A stretch of DNA of 64,000 nt. Source: Muribaculaceae bacterium (GTDB taxonomy: Bacteria; Bacteroidota; Bacteroidia; Bacteroidales; Muribaculaceae). The stretch is taken from positions 33,867-97,866 of the forward strand of contig JAFLTL010000006.1 in assembly GCA_022510505.1 (NCBI GenBank). Reading direction: 5' to 3'. Positions 36,801 to 45,532 of this stretch are shown here, piece by piece. Positions within the stretch are counted from its first letter, which is position 1. Each line of letters begins with the position of its first letter. The position numbers and the translations under genes are program-made. The notes under the pieces are model-generated. The model had not been told where the DNA came from, did no database searches, and saw nothing but the letters and a program-made list of their open reading frames with translations.

Positions 36801-38198
36801 ATGAAAACTAATCTAATCAAGTCGTATATACTTGTTTCACTGTTATTTGCCTTTTATGGCTGGTTAGATGTCTCAGCACAAGTCCCAAATTATACCAATC
36901 GGGATTCATTGCTAAGAACGTTTGATCAGCATTTCTTGTATCTTGATTCCCTGATATTTGGTGAAGAGCGTCATATGCCAACTGCCATTACAATATCTCC
37001 GATTCCTGAAGAGCAGTTGAATCGTGATGTATATGATGATGCGCTGTTTGATGTTGAAGAAGCTCGAATGGGAACTTTGACCAGTAAAACCGGTTTGTCA
37101 TTAAGTGGCCAAGCCTACTATCGATTTTATAATCGTTCGGGAATAATTAACGGTTCCAGTTCAATAGAGGATGATAGCGAGGATAGTTATTCTATACCTT
37201 ATGACGTAAAGGCCCAGATAGAATTAAGATGGTCAATTTTTGGTGCTGACCGTTTAAAGATGAAGGGCCGAAGGAATGCTATACGTATCCAGACAAACAT
37301 AGATCAGTCGATATATGACCGGGAGTTGTTAAGCTATGCGATAAATAATCTCGAGAAGGATATCCAGAATCAGCACGACGAGATATTGGTTGCTATTCTG
37401 AAGGTTAGAATGAAAAATCTAGATCTGATGCTTCAGAGGACCGACCTTTTGGATGCCAACAATACATCAATTAATACCGAGACGATGAATCTGATAAAAG
37501 ATCGTGCTGATATTGAGCGTCAGATTATATCGTTGATAGCTGACTATGATGGTCCCATCCTTTTCCCTCGTTTCAATCCGGCAACAGTCAGAATAGACAC
37601 CGTTAGCCTTATGAAATTCATTGATGAGGAAAACGCTTCGCTAAATGAACTGGAACTACGTGCCGAACTTGCTCGTCAACAATCGGAGAATCAGACTTAT
37701 TGGAGTTCGGTTGAGCTTGCTCCTTTTGCAAGATTGGCGTTTTATTTCGAGGTGCCCTGGTATCGCTCGGGGACGCTTGACCTGGGTGTATCTGTAAAAT
37801 TTCCTATAACTCGTGAGGCTTCGCGGCAGAGGAAAGTTTATGCGAGTCAGCAAAGAATAAATGAAGTTAAACGGAGTCTTGCATTTGAAAACATTCGATT
37901 CCAAATCACTGAAGTTGTAAAGGATCTGGATAAGCAAAATCAGGCTATGGCTATACAATGGGCAACAACTGCCGATCTTCATGCTAAATTGAAAGTTCAT
38001 TCAGAGAGTTATCAAAGGTTGCCCAACTATAATAGATTGAGCAGATTGAGAGACTATGAGATATTTCTCCATGAGTTAGAGAGGATGGTTTCTCTTCAGT
38101 TTAAGATTAATGAGAATCTGTTGAGATTGCAGTCATTGATGGGGAATGGACGAACTATACTTGATTTCTGTTCAGTAAATTCGTTAGGTTTGATATGA
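36801..38198 (+). CDS. TolC-like outer-membrane export protein
   Basis: The 465-residue protein has a signal peptide ending near VSA (MKTNLIKSYILVSLLFAFYG start). Long helices with heptad character (about 165-260 and 360-450) alternate with short strand regions such as LSLSGQAYYRFYN and TLDLGVSVKFPIT, as in TolC-family channels. Similarity is weaker than in the RND-linked TolC at 54625, and the family call rests on topology and on the HlyD-like gene that follows with a 4-bp overlap. It would form the outer-membrane exit of the exopolysaccharide locus. Confidence 0.7.
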   Translation: MKTNLIKSYILVSLLFAFYGWLDVSAQVPNYTNRDSLLRTFDQHFLYLDSLIFGEERHMPTAITISPIPEEQLNRDVYDDALFDVEEARMGTLTSKTGLSLSGQAYYRFYNRSGIINGSSSIEDDSEDSYSIPYDVKAQIELRWSIFGADRLKMKGRRNAIRIQTNIDQSIYDRELLSYAINNLEKDIQNQHDEILVAILKVRMKNLDLMLQRTDLLDANNTSINTETMNLIKDRADIERQIISLIADYDGPILFPRFNPATVRIDTVSLMKFIDEENASLNELELRAELARQQSENQTYWSSVELAPFARLAFYFEVPWYRSGTLDLGVSVKFPITREASRQRKVYASQQRINEVKRSLAFENIRFQITEVVKDLDKQNQAMAIQWATTADLHAKLKVHSESYQRLPNYNRLSRLRDYEIFLHELERMVSLQFKINENLLRLQSLMGNGRTILDFCSVNSLGLI

Positions 38199-39394
38199 AG
38201 AATTTTACCTACAGGTCATTAGAAGAGAAGGAGAATCTAGAGGATATATTGCGGGAGCGAAAACGCCGCATTAATCGTCAGCAGTTGATTTCAGCGACTA
38301 TCCTAATAATCATAATAGGGTTGGTGGCCTTGTATTATATGAGGAAAGCTTATTATACTGAGTTTGACGGATTCGTACACACGGATCTGAATCTAGTCAG
38401 AACACCAATGGATATATATGTTGATAGTGTGTTTGTCAAGACAGGCGACATTGTTTTTCCCGGTGATACATTGTACTCCTATTATTCGATTGACGGATTA
38501 TTGCGTTTAACATCTTTCTCCAATGATGAACCGGGAATTATTTCCCGTCATCGCGATTATAACATAAAATTGAATTCAGCGCGTCAGAATGCTGCTGTCC
38601 TCCAGACAACAATAAATGAGTTACGACGTCAAATTTCCGAGGTTGATCAGAACATTTCGTTCGGTTTAGCGGATATAAGTCAAAAAGCATCTTTACAAAG
38701 ACAATTAGCTGAAAATGAAGCAAAATTACGTGCACAAAGAGCTGAGATCTCAGTGCTGACTAATGCAATAAATGACACTCGTCCTTCCCAGAGAGACTAT
38801 GATAAAAAAGATAGTTTACGTCACTCGTTGGTTTTCGATGATATTCGATCGAATTATATGAAGAATGAGTTAAATTATAATATAGCTTCGGATAGTTCAA
38901 TAATCGTAAATGTTCTTGCTCCCCGCCATATGGTGTTCTTTGAAGAAGAGGAGATACTTTCTTGTCAACATTTGCGACTTCAGGCCAATAATCTTCAGAT
39001 TTGGGGTTATATTCCGGTCGATAAGATGGACCGTGTCAACAATAAGACAAAGGCTGAGGTGATAGTTAATGACGATGTATCGTTCAGGGCTCATATGGGT
39101 ATCCTGGGAATTAGAACTCAGGTTATTCCGGAAAACTTAAGAAGTTATTTTTCAAAGCAGAATGTGGCTGTGATGGCGATTTTCCATGTTAATGACGGTC
39201 AACGTATTCCTTTCTGGACAGTAGCATCAGGACTTCCGGTAAAGATAAGGGTAAAGAATTTCGATATATGGGGTGTAGACGAAGATCCTAACGATTATCT
39301 TTGGTTTACTACTGGAGATGGTTTGACCCCAGGTTCATTGAAATATCATTTTGAAAAGCAGGATTTGAAATATGTCGACAAAGACACGATATGA
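38195..39394 (+). CDS. HlyD-family membrane-fusion/adaptor protein
   Basis: The 399-residue protein has a cytoplasmic basic N-terminus and one membrane helix (about 32-50; QLISATILIIIIGLVALYYM). A biotinyl-lipoyl-like half motif (DIYVDSVFVKTGDIVFPGDTLYSY), a coiled coil (about 125-195) and a beta-rich C-terminal part follow. This is the Alg44/HlyD adaptor layout used in polymer export. It overlaps the TolC-like gene by 4 bp and the next gene by 23 bp, so the three proteins are probably made together. Confidence 0.82.
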   Translation: MKNFTYRSLEEKENLEDILRERKRRINRQQLISATILIIIIGLVALYYMRKAYYTEFDGFVHTDLNLVRTPMDIYVDSVFVKTGDIVFPGDTLYSYYSIDGLLRLTSFSNDEPGIISRHRDYNIKLNSARQNAAVLQTTINELRRQISEVDQNISFGLADISQKASLQRQLAENEAKLRAQRAEISVLTNAINDTRPSQRDYDKKDSLRHSLVFDDIRSNYMKNELNYNIASDSSIIVNVLAPRHMVFFEEEEILSCQHLRLQANNLQIWGYIPVDKMDRVNNKTKAEVIVNDDVSFRAHMGILGIRTQVIPENLRSYFSKQNVAVMAIFHVNDGQRIPFWTVASGLPVKIRVKNFDIWGVDEDPNDYLWFTTGDGLTPGSLKYHFEKQDLKYVDKDTI

Positions 39395-40790
39395 AATAGT
39401 TGTCAACAATAATCGTCGCCGCATTTTGGTGATAAATGAGGTGATAGATGTGGACCACGAAGATGATTTGGTATTTGAGGATTTTGATGCGATATTCATC
39501 AATGTGAAGAGTGGTTTGCAGGAGCACAACATGCTTGCAATTCGTATGGCCTCTCCTCTCTTGTCGGAGAAATGTCGTTTTAAACCTTGTTACATATCTC
39601 AACGTCTTCAAGGATGGATGTGGCGAGCTGAAGTAATAACCGACGGATTTGCACGTTCCCCGTTGGATGTTAAGGTCGCAGAAGGCATAGAGGATATCTA
39701 TGCAAACATGAGGCGTTTGAACTTCCTTTTGGGTACCGATCCAGTTATTACACATGCTGAAGAGTTATTCCGTTTGTGTCGTTATGCTATTTCTCGTGGT
39801 CTATATACTTTTTCATCGTCGCCAACTCCAGGACTGAGTACTGGTTACATGCAGTTGTACTACTATACCATGTGGTATGAGAATCAGGAATTGCTCCAAA
39901 GTGAGGAAAGAAATTATTTCCATGAGCAGTTATTGAAGTTAGGCTATGTTCGAAAAACGAGATATCTTGACAAGGTACACTTATGTCCTCATTGCAACAA
40001 AACCCATATGTTGTTTTTTGAATGTTGTCCTAAGTGTAATAGTTCTAATCTACGCCAAGAGTCAATTATACATCATTTTCGATGTGCAAACATATCTCCT
40101 GAGTCGAGTTACGAACATGACGGTGAACTGAAGTGTCCGAAATGTCAACGAACTCTACATCATATAGGGGTAGACTATGACAAGCCTTCGACTGTTTATA
40201 CCTGTAACGAATGTGGCAATTCGTTCATGTATCCTGAAATGCGTGTTACCTGCACATCATCCCGACGTTCCTTTACACCGGAAGAACTAAAGCCGTATGA
40301 TGTTGAAGAATATGAGTTTACCAACGAAGGTATAAAAGCTTTTGCTAGCAATGAGGTAGTCAGAACGATAAGTCAGGTTGGTTTCTATGGTTTCTCATCA
40401 ATGAGAGACTTTGAAGAATATATAAAAGATTTTGCCGCCAATACGGAAATATATGATGAAGCATTAATTGTGATAAGATTTTTCGTTCACGACCCGATAC
40501 CTGACGATGAATTCTACTATGATTCAGTTCCTCCGATTGTTAAGGCCTTAAAGCGATTCTTTAATTATAAAAGTGCGATGTGGGGTAATAACTATTATTT
40601 CTTACACAGGGTTAAGGAAGGACAGATAGCTTACGAGCAAAATCGCATGGAATATGAAATTAAAGCCGAAATGACCGACTACCAGGAGCAGTCGCCAGAT
40701 TTTGACTTTATGCTAATCTCAACAAATATTTTTAATCACGATCAGGATCCGGACCAATTTATACAGGTTTTGGAAGAAGATCGACATTAA
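39372..40790 (+). CDS. TackOD1-like zinc-ribbon protein
   Basis: The 472-residue soluble protein has an N-terminal Rossmann-like segment (about 15-95) that may be a degenerate receiver domain. The central part carries two zinc ribbons: CPHC/CPKC (Cys205, 208, 219, 222) and CPKC/CNEC (Cys255, 258, 278, 281). Between them lies HHFRC, and LHHIGVDYD comes after the third pair. This arrangement resembles the TackOD1 output domain, described from archaeal and bacterial signalling proteins. The C-terminal 180 residues are unassigned. It overlaps the HlyD-like gene by 23 bp and lies 16 bp before the polymer synthase, suggesting a regulatory role in polymer production. The domain call is from memory of the family pattern. 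Confidence 0.7.
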   Translation: MSTKTRYEIVVNNNRRRILVINEVIDVDHEDDLVFEDFDAIFINVKSGLQEHNMLAIRMASPLLSEKCRFKPCYISQRLQGWMWRAEVITDGFARSPLDVKVAEGIEDIYANMRRLNFLLGTDPVITHAEELFRLCRYAISRGLYTFSSSPTPGLSTGYMQLYYYTMWYENQELLQSEERNYFHEQLLKLGYVRKTRYLDKVHLCPHCNKTHMLFFECCPKCNSSNLRQESIIHHFRCANISPESSYEHDGELKCPKCQRTLHHIGVDYDKPSTVYTCNECGNSFMYPEMRVTCTSSRRSFTPEELKPYDVEEYEFTNEGIKAFASNEVVRTISQVGFYGFSSMRDFEEYIKDFAANTEIYDEALIVIRFFVHDPIPDDEFYYDSVPPIVKALKRFFNYKSAMWGNNYYFLHRVKEGQIAYEQNRMEYEIKAEMTDYQEQSPDFDFMLISTNIFNHDQDPDQFIQVLEEDRH

Positions 40791-40806
40791 TAGCGAAAAA
40801 GAGTAT

Positions 40807-42150
40807 ATGCAGTTATCATTTATAAATTTTCTTGATTATGCTTTTACAGTAATTGATGGCATCCATTCCTGTTTTACTGCCAATTTACGTTGGTCGGAGG
40901 CCCTCAATCTATTCTGGTTTTTGTTCTTCATCGAGTTCCCAAGATATTATCTTCTTGATATTGTAGTAGCATTTAAGCACAATATGGGTCATGCAAAAAG
41001 AAATAAACGACAAGCCTTAGCTCGTCGTCAGTTATACATAGAAAAACCATTAGTAACAATTCTTGTTCCTGGAAAAAATGAAGGAAAACAGATTTATAAA
41101 TTGGTAAAATCTTTAAGTGAGCAAACTTATCAGAATTATGAAATAATCATTGTCGACGATGGTAGTGATGATGGTACCCAGTTTATCTGTCAAGATTTAC
41201 AGAAGGCCGGATACATCCATAAATTTTTTAGAAACGTAGAACGAGGTGGAAAAGCTTCTGCTGCAAACTATGGTGCTTATCATGCAACTGGTAAATATAT
41301 TGTGCACTTGGATGCCGATAGTTCATTAGACCGTGATGCAATAGAGAAAGTTCTTTTGCCTTTTTACACTGATCCTAATGTTAAGGCTGTAGGAGGATGT
41401 GTTAAAGTCAGAAATGGGGGTGAGTCTTTTTGTGCAGCAATGCAACAATTGGAATATCTCAAGACTATTCAAATTGGCCGTATGGGATCGGCTATGTTGG
41501 GTATATATCATATTGTATCAGGTGCTTTCGGTGCGTTTGACCGAGAAGTTCTTGAGCAAGTAGGATATTGGGATATTGGGCCCGGTCTTGATGGAGACAT
41601 TACTCAAAAGATAAGAAAAGCCGGCTATCGCATAGCCTTCGCTCATGATGCGATTTGTTTAACAGCAGTACCCGTAACATGGGCTGCCCTTTTTAATCAG
41701 AGAAGACGCTGGTCTAAATCCCTTGTTCGTTTCCGTGTCAGAAAACATAAGGATATTCTTAGACCCGACAAAAACTTCAATTTCCTAAACTGGTTGTCAA
41801 ACATGGAGAATATCATGTATGACTTTTATTTGAACTACGTTTGGTTTTTCTATCTGATTGGACTTATATTTGCCAATACTGATAGACTGATAGAAGTGAT
41901 TATGATAGCCTTAGTTGTAAGATGGTCATTGTCAATAGTAGCATTTGTATGTATTCTCTCAGTATCAGAGCGATGGAAAGAAGAGAAATGGCTAGGTGGT
42001 TATCTATTGCTTAATACATTTTACACTGGCTATTTTATAAGATTGACACGTTTGGTTGCCCATACAGAAGAACTTTTCTTCAGAACATCATATAAGGATA
42101 GTTGGAATCCAGAAAAAACATCAACTATTGCCCAACTTGAGGGGATATAA
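40807..42150 (+). CDS. Processive family 2 glycosyltransferase (polysaccharide synthase)
   Basis: The 447-residue membrane enzyme has a helix at about 31-56, a GT-A catalytic domain and two or three C-terminal helices (about 335-420). The processive synthase motifs are present: VDDGS (Asp117/118), DAD (169-171), DGD (262-264) and QRRRW (298-302). Enzymes with this set include cellulose, hyaluronan and PNAG synthases, which polymerise and translocate the chain together. The following dehydrogenase suggests a UDP-uronic-type donor. Base composition is visibly more AT-rich than upstream genes. Confidence 0.9.
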   Translation: MQLSFINFLDYAFTVIDGIHSCFTANLRWSEALNLFWFLFFIEFPRYYLLDIVVAFKHNMGHAKRNKRQALARRQLYIEKPLVTILVPGKNEGKQIYKLVKSLSEQTYQNYEIIIVDDGSDDGTQFICQDLQKAGYIHKFFRNVERGGKASAANYGAYHATGKYIVHLDADSSLDRDAIEKVLLPFYTDPNVKAVGGCVKVRNGGESFCAAMQQLEYLKTIQIGRMGSAMLGIYHIVSGAFGAFDREVLEQVGYWDIGPGLDGDITQKIRKAGYRIAFAHDAICLTAVPVTWAALFNQRRRWSKSLVRFRVRKHKDILRPDKNFNFLNWLSNMENIMYDFYLNYVWFFYLIGLIFANTDRLIEVIMIALVVRWSLSIVAFVCILSVSERWKEEKWLGGYLLLNTFYTGYFIRLTRLVAHTEELFFRTSYKDSWNPEKTSTIAQLEGI

Positions 42151-42164
42151 AACTTTTCTAAACT

Positions 42165-43457
42165 ATGTTTACTTTAACAGATGCAAAAATAGGAGTGGTA
42201 GGACTAGGTTATGTAGGCCTTCCTCTTGCATGTCTCTTTTCTAAAAAATATCCGGTCCATGGATTTGATTTGAATAAGAATAGAATCAAAGATTTGGAGA
42301 ATCATACGGATAAATCTGAAGAGGTTTCCCCCGAATTATTGTTGGATGCTTTTAATAATGGACTTCATGTTTCCGATAAAATCAGTGATATTAAAGATTG
42401 TAATATATATATAATTGCTGTTCCAACTCCAGTAGACGAGGATAATAATCCGGATTTAAATCCAATAATAAAAGTAACAAAAAGCATAGGAGAAATCCTG
42501 AAAGATGGAGATACGGTAATATACGAATCGACAGTGTACCCTGGTTTGACTGAGGAAGTTTGCGTTCCGATCTTGGAATCACAGTCTAGTTTGGAATTTA
42601 ATAAAGAATTTTATGTAGGATATAGTCCTGAACGAATAAATCCAGGTGACAAGGAACATCCAATAGAGAAGATTAAAAAAATTACTTCAGGTTCAACACC
42701 TGAAGTTGCCAAAAGAATAGATGATTTGTATTCATCGGTTCTTTTAAATGGAACTCATCTTGCACCTTCAATAAAAGTTGCCGAAGCAGCAAAAATAATT
42801 GAGAACTCTCAGCGTGATGTTAACATTGCATTTGTTAACGAAATAGCAAAATTGTTTGGTGCCATGGGAATTGACACATTGAGTGTACTTGAGGCAGCCG
42901 GAACAAAATGGAATTTTCAACCTTTCAAGCCTGGACTTGTTGGCGGACACTGTATCAGTGTGGACCCTTACTATCTTATTCAAAGAGGTGATGACATTGG
43001 CGTTGACCTAAGAGTCATGAAAGCCGCCCGATCGGTCAATTCATCTATGGGCTCATACGTAGCAAACAGGGTTCTATCGAGACTGAAAGAAAAAAAGAAT
43101 AAATTAACAGGGTCTTATAATATTTTGCTAATTGGATTTACTTTTAAGGAAGACTGTAAGGATCTTCGCAATACCCAAGTATACGACATCTATAGGTCTC
43201 TTCAATCAAAAGGAAACAATGCAAGTATATATGATCCTGTTTGTGATAGAGAAAAGGCTAAACAGGAATATGGCATTGATGTTTTGGATTCCTTTAAAGA
43301 GATTGAAAAGAGAAAACCGTGGGACGCAATTATATATTGCGTTAATCACAGTAACTTTAAGACAATAGATTTGAAATCGTTGTGTGATGAAAATACTGTG
43401 GTGTTTGACGTCAAGGGGGGAATAGAAGACCGTTCTTTAGTCACCGAACGATTATAA
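42165..43457 (+). CDS. Nucleotide-sugar 6-dehydrogenase, TviB/WbpA-like
   Basis: The 430-residue NAD-dependent enzyme oxidises UDP-linked sugars to uronic acids. A dinucleotide motif VVGLGYVGLP starts at residue 11 and the catalytic Cys263 lies in GGHCISVDPYY. GTKWNFQPFKPGLVGGH and VGYSPERINPGDKEH follow the TviB/WbpA/VipA branch, whose members act on UDP-N-acetylhexosamines rather than UDP-glucose. It lies 14 bp after the synthase gene. If the branch call holds, the polymer contains an N-acetylhexosaminuronic acid, as in Vi antigen. Confidence 0.9.
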   Translation: MFTLTDAKIGVVGLGYVGLPLACLFSKKYPVHGFDLNKNRIKDLENHTDKSEEVSPELLLDAFNNGLHVSDKISDIKDCNIYIIAVPTPVDEDNNPDLNPIIKVTKSIGEILKDGDTVIYESTVYPGLTEEVCVPILESQSSLEFNKEFYVGYSPERINPGDKEHPIEKIKKITSGSTPEVAKRIDDLYSSVLLNGTHLAPSIKVAEAAKIIENSQRDVNIAFVNEIAKLFGAMGIDTLSVLEAAGTKWNFQPFKPGLVGGHCISVDPYYLIQRGDDIGVDLRVMKAARSVNSSMGSYVANRVLSRLKEKKNKLTGSYNILLIGFTFKEDCKDLRNTQVYDIYRSLQSKGNNASIYDPVCDREKAKQEYGIDVLDSFKEIEKRKPWDAIIYCVNHSNFKTIDLKSLCDENTVVFDVKGGIEDRSLVTERL

Positions 43458-43478
43458 AGCATCTGACCTCGGTTGAAA

Positions 43479-44294
43479 ATGACAAAGCAGAAACTCATAT
43501 TGATTGTAGGGTTGGCTGTATTGTTGTTTTTTATAGTAGTAACATCTATTTCATCTTCAGGCAAAAACGATATTTCCAGTGTTGATTACTCGGAATGGGA
43601 TTTGAATAAGCTTACGAGTGTTCTTACAAACGACACATTGGATGAGTTGATCATCGAATATGAGGGTTTTACGGTGTCATTTAATAGAAAACTCCACCTA
43701 CCCAATTGGGTTGCATGGGTTTTGACAAAAGAAAGACTAGAAAATAAAACTGGTGGGCGCAGAGACCAATTTCGTCCTGATGATGAGGTCAACGGTTGCG
43801 CTTCGCTTATGGATTACAAGGGCTCGGGTTATGAGCGAGGACATATGGTTCCCGCCGGTGACATGAAATGGAGTAAAAAGGCGTTGGATGATGCTTCATT
43901 TTTGACGAATATCTGTCCTCAGATTCATGATCTAAATAACGGAGCATGGCGTAGTCTTGAAGAGAAATGTCGAGCTAATGTCACGAGAGACAGTGCATTA
44001 ATCATTATATGTGGTCCTGTTGTAACAGTAAACTTCAAGGATACGATAGGAATAACACCGCTTCCTGTTCCACAAGCGTATTTCAAAGTTATTCTCTCGC
44101 CATGGAGTCCTAAAGGTCCCTATTCGATCGGATTTATAATGAACAATGGAAAAGTGAAAGGAGGAATGCAAGCAGCAGTTTGTTCAGTTGATGATGTTGA
44201 AGAATTGACAGGGCATGACTTCTTCAGTTTTCTGCCCGACAGCGTTGAGAATAGGTTGGAATCAATGAAGGATTTCTCTAAGTTTTCCTATTAA
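43479..44294 (+). CDS. DNA/RNA non-specific endonuclease, membrane-anchored or exported
   Basis: The 271-residue protein has an N-terminal hydrophobic segment (KLILIVGLAVLLFFIVV) that anchors or exports it. The beta-beta-alpha metal nuclease core has YERGHMVPAGDMKW (DRGH-type motif with Glu in place of Asp) and a downstream metal-binding Asn in FLTNICPQIHDLN. These NUC1-like enzymes cut DNA and RNA without sequence specificity. ATG at 43479 is preferred to a TTG two codons upstream. It follows the dehydrogenase by 21 bp but is not obviously part of the polymer system. Confidence 0.9.
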   Translation: MTKQKLILIVGLAVLLFFIVVTSISSSGKNDISSVDYSEWDLNKLTSVLTNDTLDELIIEYEGFTVSFNRKLHLPNWVAWVLTKERLENKTGGRRDQFRPDDEVNGCASLMDYKGSGYERGHMVPAGDMKWSKKALDDASFLTNICPQIHDLNNGAWRSLEEKCRANVTRDSALIIICGPVVTVNFKDTIGITPLPVPQAYFKVILSPWSPKGPYSIGFIMNNGKVKGGMQAAVCSVDDVEELTGHDFFSFLPDSVENRLESMKDFSKFSY

Positions 44295-44314
44295 AATTGC
44301 TATCACGATAAAAA

Positions 44315-45511
44315 ATGGAATCAATCAGACAACTTTTTAAGATTGGCCTTGGTCCCTCAAGTTCCCATACTATGGGACCTCGAATAGCTGCAGAAAAGTT
44401 TTCGCAGGAAAACCCTGAAGCAAAAGGGTTTCGCGTCACTCTTTTCGGATCATTGGCGGCTACCGGAAAGGGACACTTGACTGATGTTGCAATTTTGGAT
44501 GTTTTAGAGAGACATGCTCCTACTGAAATCATTTGGAAACCTGATGTTTTTCTTCCGTTTCATCCAAACGGAATGAAATTTGAGGCTCTAGACTCCGAAG
44601 GGACTCCGATTAATGATGAGACTATTTATAGCGTTGGAGGAGGCGACATTCTTCACGAAGGTGAAGAGCGTGGCAATGGCAAATCAGTCTATGAGATGAC
44701 AAAAATCAGCGATATTCTGGAATGGTGTGAAAAAACAGGAAGATCTTATTGGGAGTATGTCGAAATAAGTGAAGGGAAGGAGATCTGGGATTATCTTAAG
44801 GAGGTTTGGGAAGTAATGAAGGATGCTGTTCGTCGTGGAATAGAGGCAGAAGGAGTGCTTCCGGGCGGACTTGGACTACGCCGAAAGGCCGTCAGCTATT
44901 ATGTTCATGCGGCGGGTTATAATAGTAGTTTGAAAAGCAGAGGACTGGTATATGCATATGCTTTAGCGGTTTCTGAAGAAAATGCATCGGGGGGAAGAAT
45001 AGTAACGGCACCGACTTGTGGATCGTGCGGAATAGTACCAGCTGTACTTTATCATCTTCACACGTCCAAAGATTTCTCGGAAAACCGAATTTTAAAGGCA
45101 TTAGCCACAGCCGGTCTATTCGGGAACGTTGTAAAGCACAATGCTTCGGTTTCGGGGGCCGAGGTAGGATGTCAGGGTGAAGTCGGAGTCGCATGCGCAA
45201 TGGCTGCTGCGGCAGCATCTCAACTTTTTGGTGGTACTCCTGCTCAAATAGAGTATTCGGCAGAAATGGGGTTGGAACACCATTTAGGACTAACGTGCGA
45301 TCCCGTCTGTGGGCTAGTTCAGGTGCCTTGCATAGAAAGAAATGCTTATGCTGCAGCTCGCGCTCTTGACGCTAATTTATATGCAACCTTTTCCGATGGG
45401 CGTCACTCGGTGTCGTTTGATCGAATTGTAGAAGTAATGAAACAAACGGGACATGATCTTCCGAGCCTCTATAAAGAGACAGCTCAGGGAGGATTGGCGG
45501 TCATACACTAA
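44315..45511 (+). CDS. sdaA: L-serine ammonia-lyase, iron-sulfur type
   Basis: The 398-residue single-chain enzyme deaminates L-serine to pyruvate. The N-terminal beta domain has LGPSSSHTMGP. The alpha domain has PTCGSCGIVPAV, an Asn/His segment KHNASVSGAEVGCQGEVG and CDPVCGLVQVPCIERN; the Cys residues fit [4Fe-4S] binding. It lies 20 bp after the nuclease and 21 bp before nadB on the same strand. Confidence 0.95.
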   Translation: MESIRQLFKIGLGPSSSHTMGPRIAAEKFSQENPEAKGFRVTLFGSLAATGKGHLTDVAILDVLERHAPTEIIWKPDVFLPFHPNGMKFEALDSEGTPINDETIYSVGGGDILHEGEERGNGKSVYEMTKISDILEWCEKTGRSYWEYVEISEGKEIWDYLKEVWEVMKDAVRRGIEAEGVLPGGLGLRRKAVSYYVHAAGYNSSLKSRGLVYAYALAVSEENASGGRIVTAPTCGSCGIVPAVLYHLHTSKDFSENRILKALATAGLFGNVVKHNASVSGAEVGCQGEVGVACAMAAAAASQLFGGTPAQIEYSAEMGLEHHLGLTCDPVCGLVQVPCIERNAYAAARALDANLYATFSDGRHSVSFDRIVEVMKQTGHDLPSLYKETAQGGLAVIH

Positions 45512-45532
45512 AAAATAATATTAAGCATCCAT

